NCBI GenBank assembly: GCA_035280425.1
Contig: DATEFW010000004.1
Coordinates: 23,618-87,617 of the forward strand
DNA length: 64,000 nucleotides
DNA from: QHXW01 sp035280425
GTDB lineage: Bacteria > Acidobacteriota > Terriglobia > Bryobacterales > Bryobacteraceae
Direction of reading: 5' to 3'
In this document: in pieces, positions 62,661 to 64,000 of the stretch
How positions within the stretch are numbered: position 1 is the stretch's first letter
Layout: each line of letters opens with the position of its first letter
Notes under the pieces: model-generated
Told to the model about the DNA's origin: nothing
What the model saw: only the letters and a program-made list of their open reading frames with translations
Database searches by the model: none
Program-made: the position numbers and the translations under genes

Positions 62661-62900
62661 TTCCCAGCATTCGCCACGCAACTTACCTCGAACACTTTCG
62701 CCTTGCGTGACTGCATATTTACCGCCTGAGATTCTCCCGATTCAGCACCACAGCTTTTGGACGATTCCTCCTCGAAATCCCCAGTTTCCCCAAGGTGAAA
62801 TCCGACGCACTCTGCCTTGCCTCCAATGGCATACTTCCCAAGTTGATATGCGCCACGCATCCCTCCGTAGGAGCGCGTGTGCTTAAGAGGAAGTAAAACC
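62661..62900. other. 240-base gap after the sortase gene, no gene seen
   Basis: No open frame with coding character on either strand and no terminator-like hairpin with a T-tract. The ribosome binding site AAGAGGAAG for the next gene lies at its end (62885-62893). Confidence 0.4.
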
Positions 62901-63368
62901 ATGAGACAACGAGTAACTGCGCTATTGGTGTCAATGGCGGCTCTCGCTGTTTATACCGCCAAAGCAGAGGTAACCACCCACGTAAGAATCCCCGTTGCAT
63001 CCGTCATCTCCGTTCCGTGCGCTGTGGCCGGAGAAGGCGAGCAGGTCGCGCTGACCGGAAGTGTCGAGGCGGTCTTTGTGACCGCACTCGACGCCACTGG
63101 CGAGATGCATATCGCCACGGTGATTAATCAAACCGGAATCAGCGGAACCGGCCTGACCACCGGCGCTAAGTATCAGGCCACCGGAGTCAACCGTTTCAGC
63201 TTTAGCTCTAGCGGCCAGGTCTCTGAATTTACCTTCGTTAATAACTTTCAGTTGATCGGACCCGGGCGAGACAACAACCTCGTCATGCACGAGACGATCC
63301 ACCTTACGGTTAAATCCAGCGGTGAAATCACCGCGAATGTCGCTAACTTCAGCATCGATTGCAAATAA
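62901..63368 (+). CDS. Small exported beta-rich protein downstream of the sortase
   Basis: A 155-residue protein with a signal peptide (about residues 1-22, TALLVSMAALAVYTAKA) and AAGAGGAAG at the right distance before the ATG. The mature part is beta-rich (GEQVALTGSVEAVFVTALDATG, then VNRFSFSSSGQVSEFTFVNNF), with two cysteines (at about 35 and 154) that could form a disulfide linking its ends. It has no sorting signal. The family is not recognised; its position after the sortase suggests a partner or a non-anchored surface protein. Confidence 0.75.
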   Translation: MRQRVTALLVSMAALAVYTAKAEVTTHVRIPVASVISVPCAVAGEGEQVALTGSVEAVFVTALDATGEMHIATVINQTGISGTGLTTGAKYQATGVNRFSFSSSGQVSEFTFVNNFQLIGPGRDNNLVMHETIHLTVKSSGEITANVANFSIDCK

Positions 63369-63415
63369 CCGTCGTCGCGAAGCACACGCGTTCGTAAACC
63401 AGTACAATGGGCTAG

Positions 63416-64000
63416 ATGCCCCCGTCCACGGACTCTTTTTACCGCATTCAAAAACTGCCGCCCTACGTCTTTGCCGTCATCAATGAAATGAAGGCAAAAG
63501 CACGCGCCGCGCAGCAGGATGTGATCGACCTCGGCATGGGCAATCCCGATGGCGCGACGCCGCGCGCCGTGGTCAATAAGCTGATCGAGGCTTCGCGCAA
63601 TCCGCGCAATCATCGTTATTCGGTTTCGCGCGGCATTCCCCATCTGCGTGTCGAAATCGCCCGCCGTTACCAGAAGAATTACGGCGTGGCGATCGATCCC
63701 GATTCCGAAGCCATCGTCACCATCGGCGCCAAGGACGCTCTGGCGCATCTTCTGTTCGCTGTAATCGGTCCGGGCGACGTAGTCGTCTCGCCCAACCCCG
63801 CCTACCCCATTCACCAGTACGGCGTCATCATGGCCGAAGGCCAGGCCTGCATGCTTCCCATGCCGGATGCGGCAACTTTTTTGGCCGGCCTCGAAGATCT
63901 TTACCGCGGCTCGTCCCGCCCAAAAGTGATTCTGATTTCCTTTCCGCACAACCCGACCACCACCTGCGTCGATCTGGATTTCTTCCGCGAGGTCGTCCGC
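63416..64000 (+). CDS. Pyridoxal-phosphate aminotransferase, 3' end outside window
   Basis: The first 195 residues of a fold type I aminotransferase start at ATG 63416. The sequence (FYRIQKLPPYVFAVINEM, LGMGNPDGATPRAVV, RYSVSRGIPHLRVEIARRY, VSPNPAYPIHQYGVIMAEG, LISFPHNPTTTCVDLDFF) is that of the alanine/glutamate-pyruvate aminotransferase group (AlaC-like); the aspartate and lysine of the cofactor site lie beyond the edge. Transfers an amino group between alanine or glutamate and a keto acid. There is no ribosome binding site close to the ATG. Confidence 0.88.
   Translation, partial: MPPSTDSFYRIQKLPPYVFAVINEMKAKARAAQQDVIDLGMGNPDGATPRAVVNKLIEASRNPRNHRYSVSRGIPHLRVEIARRYQKNYGVAIDPDSEAIVTIGAKDALAHLLFAVIGPGDVVVSPNPAYPIHQYGVIMAEGQACMLPMPDAATFLAGLEDLYRGSSRPKVILISFPHNPTTTCVDLDFFREVVR

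Overview
The window looks like a piece of an Acidobacteriota chromosome, probably close to Solibacter/Bryobacter. This rests on protein families that I recognise: two secreted VWFA proteins of the acidobacterial type, MacB-like ABC permease pairs without an ATPase, many Tat-type N-termini of the form RRxFL, sigma/anti-sigma pairs with HC2 zinc fingers, and abundant carbohydrate-active and membrane-bound GT-C proteins. Coding density is high, most genes sit in short operons with ATGA or TAATG overlaps, and GC is high except in the last few kilobases. I saw no rRNA, tRNA, CRISPR array or insertion sequence.

Layout. 0-4 kb: a large unknown protein (5' end outside the window) followed by a VWFA protein. 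4-6.7 kb (minus): an M50 site-2 protease with CBS domains and a type II NADH dehydrogenase. 6.9-10.1 kb: two MacB-like permeases coupled to a ubiquitin-like/Mut7-C protein. 10.3-13.9 kb: an ECF sigma factor, a zinc-finger anti-sigma factor with HEAT-like repeats, a DUF4097-like protein and a tandem-PDZ protein, which reads as an envelope-sensing operon. 14-21 kb: a YncE-like beta-propeller, an aldose-epimerase-like enzyme, and a minus-strand operon of PIG-L deacetylase, MaoC hydratase, CoA transferase, Gfo/Idh/MocA oxidoreductase and methyltransferase. 21-23 kb: a secreted protein with a C-terminal LPQTA sorting signal, a second VWFA protein and a 36-residue membrane peptide. 23.8-28.9 kb: a CheB-CheR-PAS-histidine kinase fusion with two response regulators. 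29.3-34.5 kb: MsrPQ, a glycogen-debranching enzyme, and a second sigma/anti-sigma pair. 34.9-37.2 kb: a permease-ATPase-permease importer without a binding protein. 37.3-39.8 kb: a second MacB-like permease pair in the opposite orientation. 40-45 kb: a serine hydrolase, a TerC protein and a two-subunit molybdenum hydroxylase. 45-55 kb (minus): glycoside hydrolases, a split EamA transporter, a TIM-barrel isomerase, an enolase-superfamily dehydratase, a UvrC-like protein and an aldo/keto reductase, mostly a carbohydrate-use region. 55.5-63.4 kb: a 21-residue peptide behind an operator-like promoter, a stand-alone LuxR-type HTH protein, two tandem GT-C membrane proteins, an SGNH hydrolase, a secreted protein ending in MPQTA, a sortase and a small secreted protein. 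The window ends inside an aminotransferase.

The strongest candidate for an under-described system is the sortase with its adjacent MPQTA protein, plus the homologous LPQTA protein 40 kb away: a didermal sortase system with two related substrates. Second is the 21-residue KTKTN-KAG peptide with its own promoter/operator. Hand sampling also suggests that GC skew on the plus strand flips at about 29 kb and again near 51 kb irrespective of gene direction, which could mark an inverted or acquired block.
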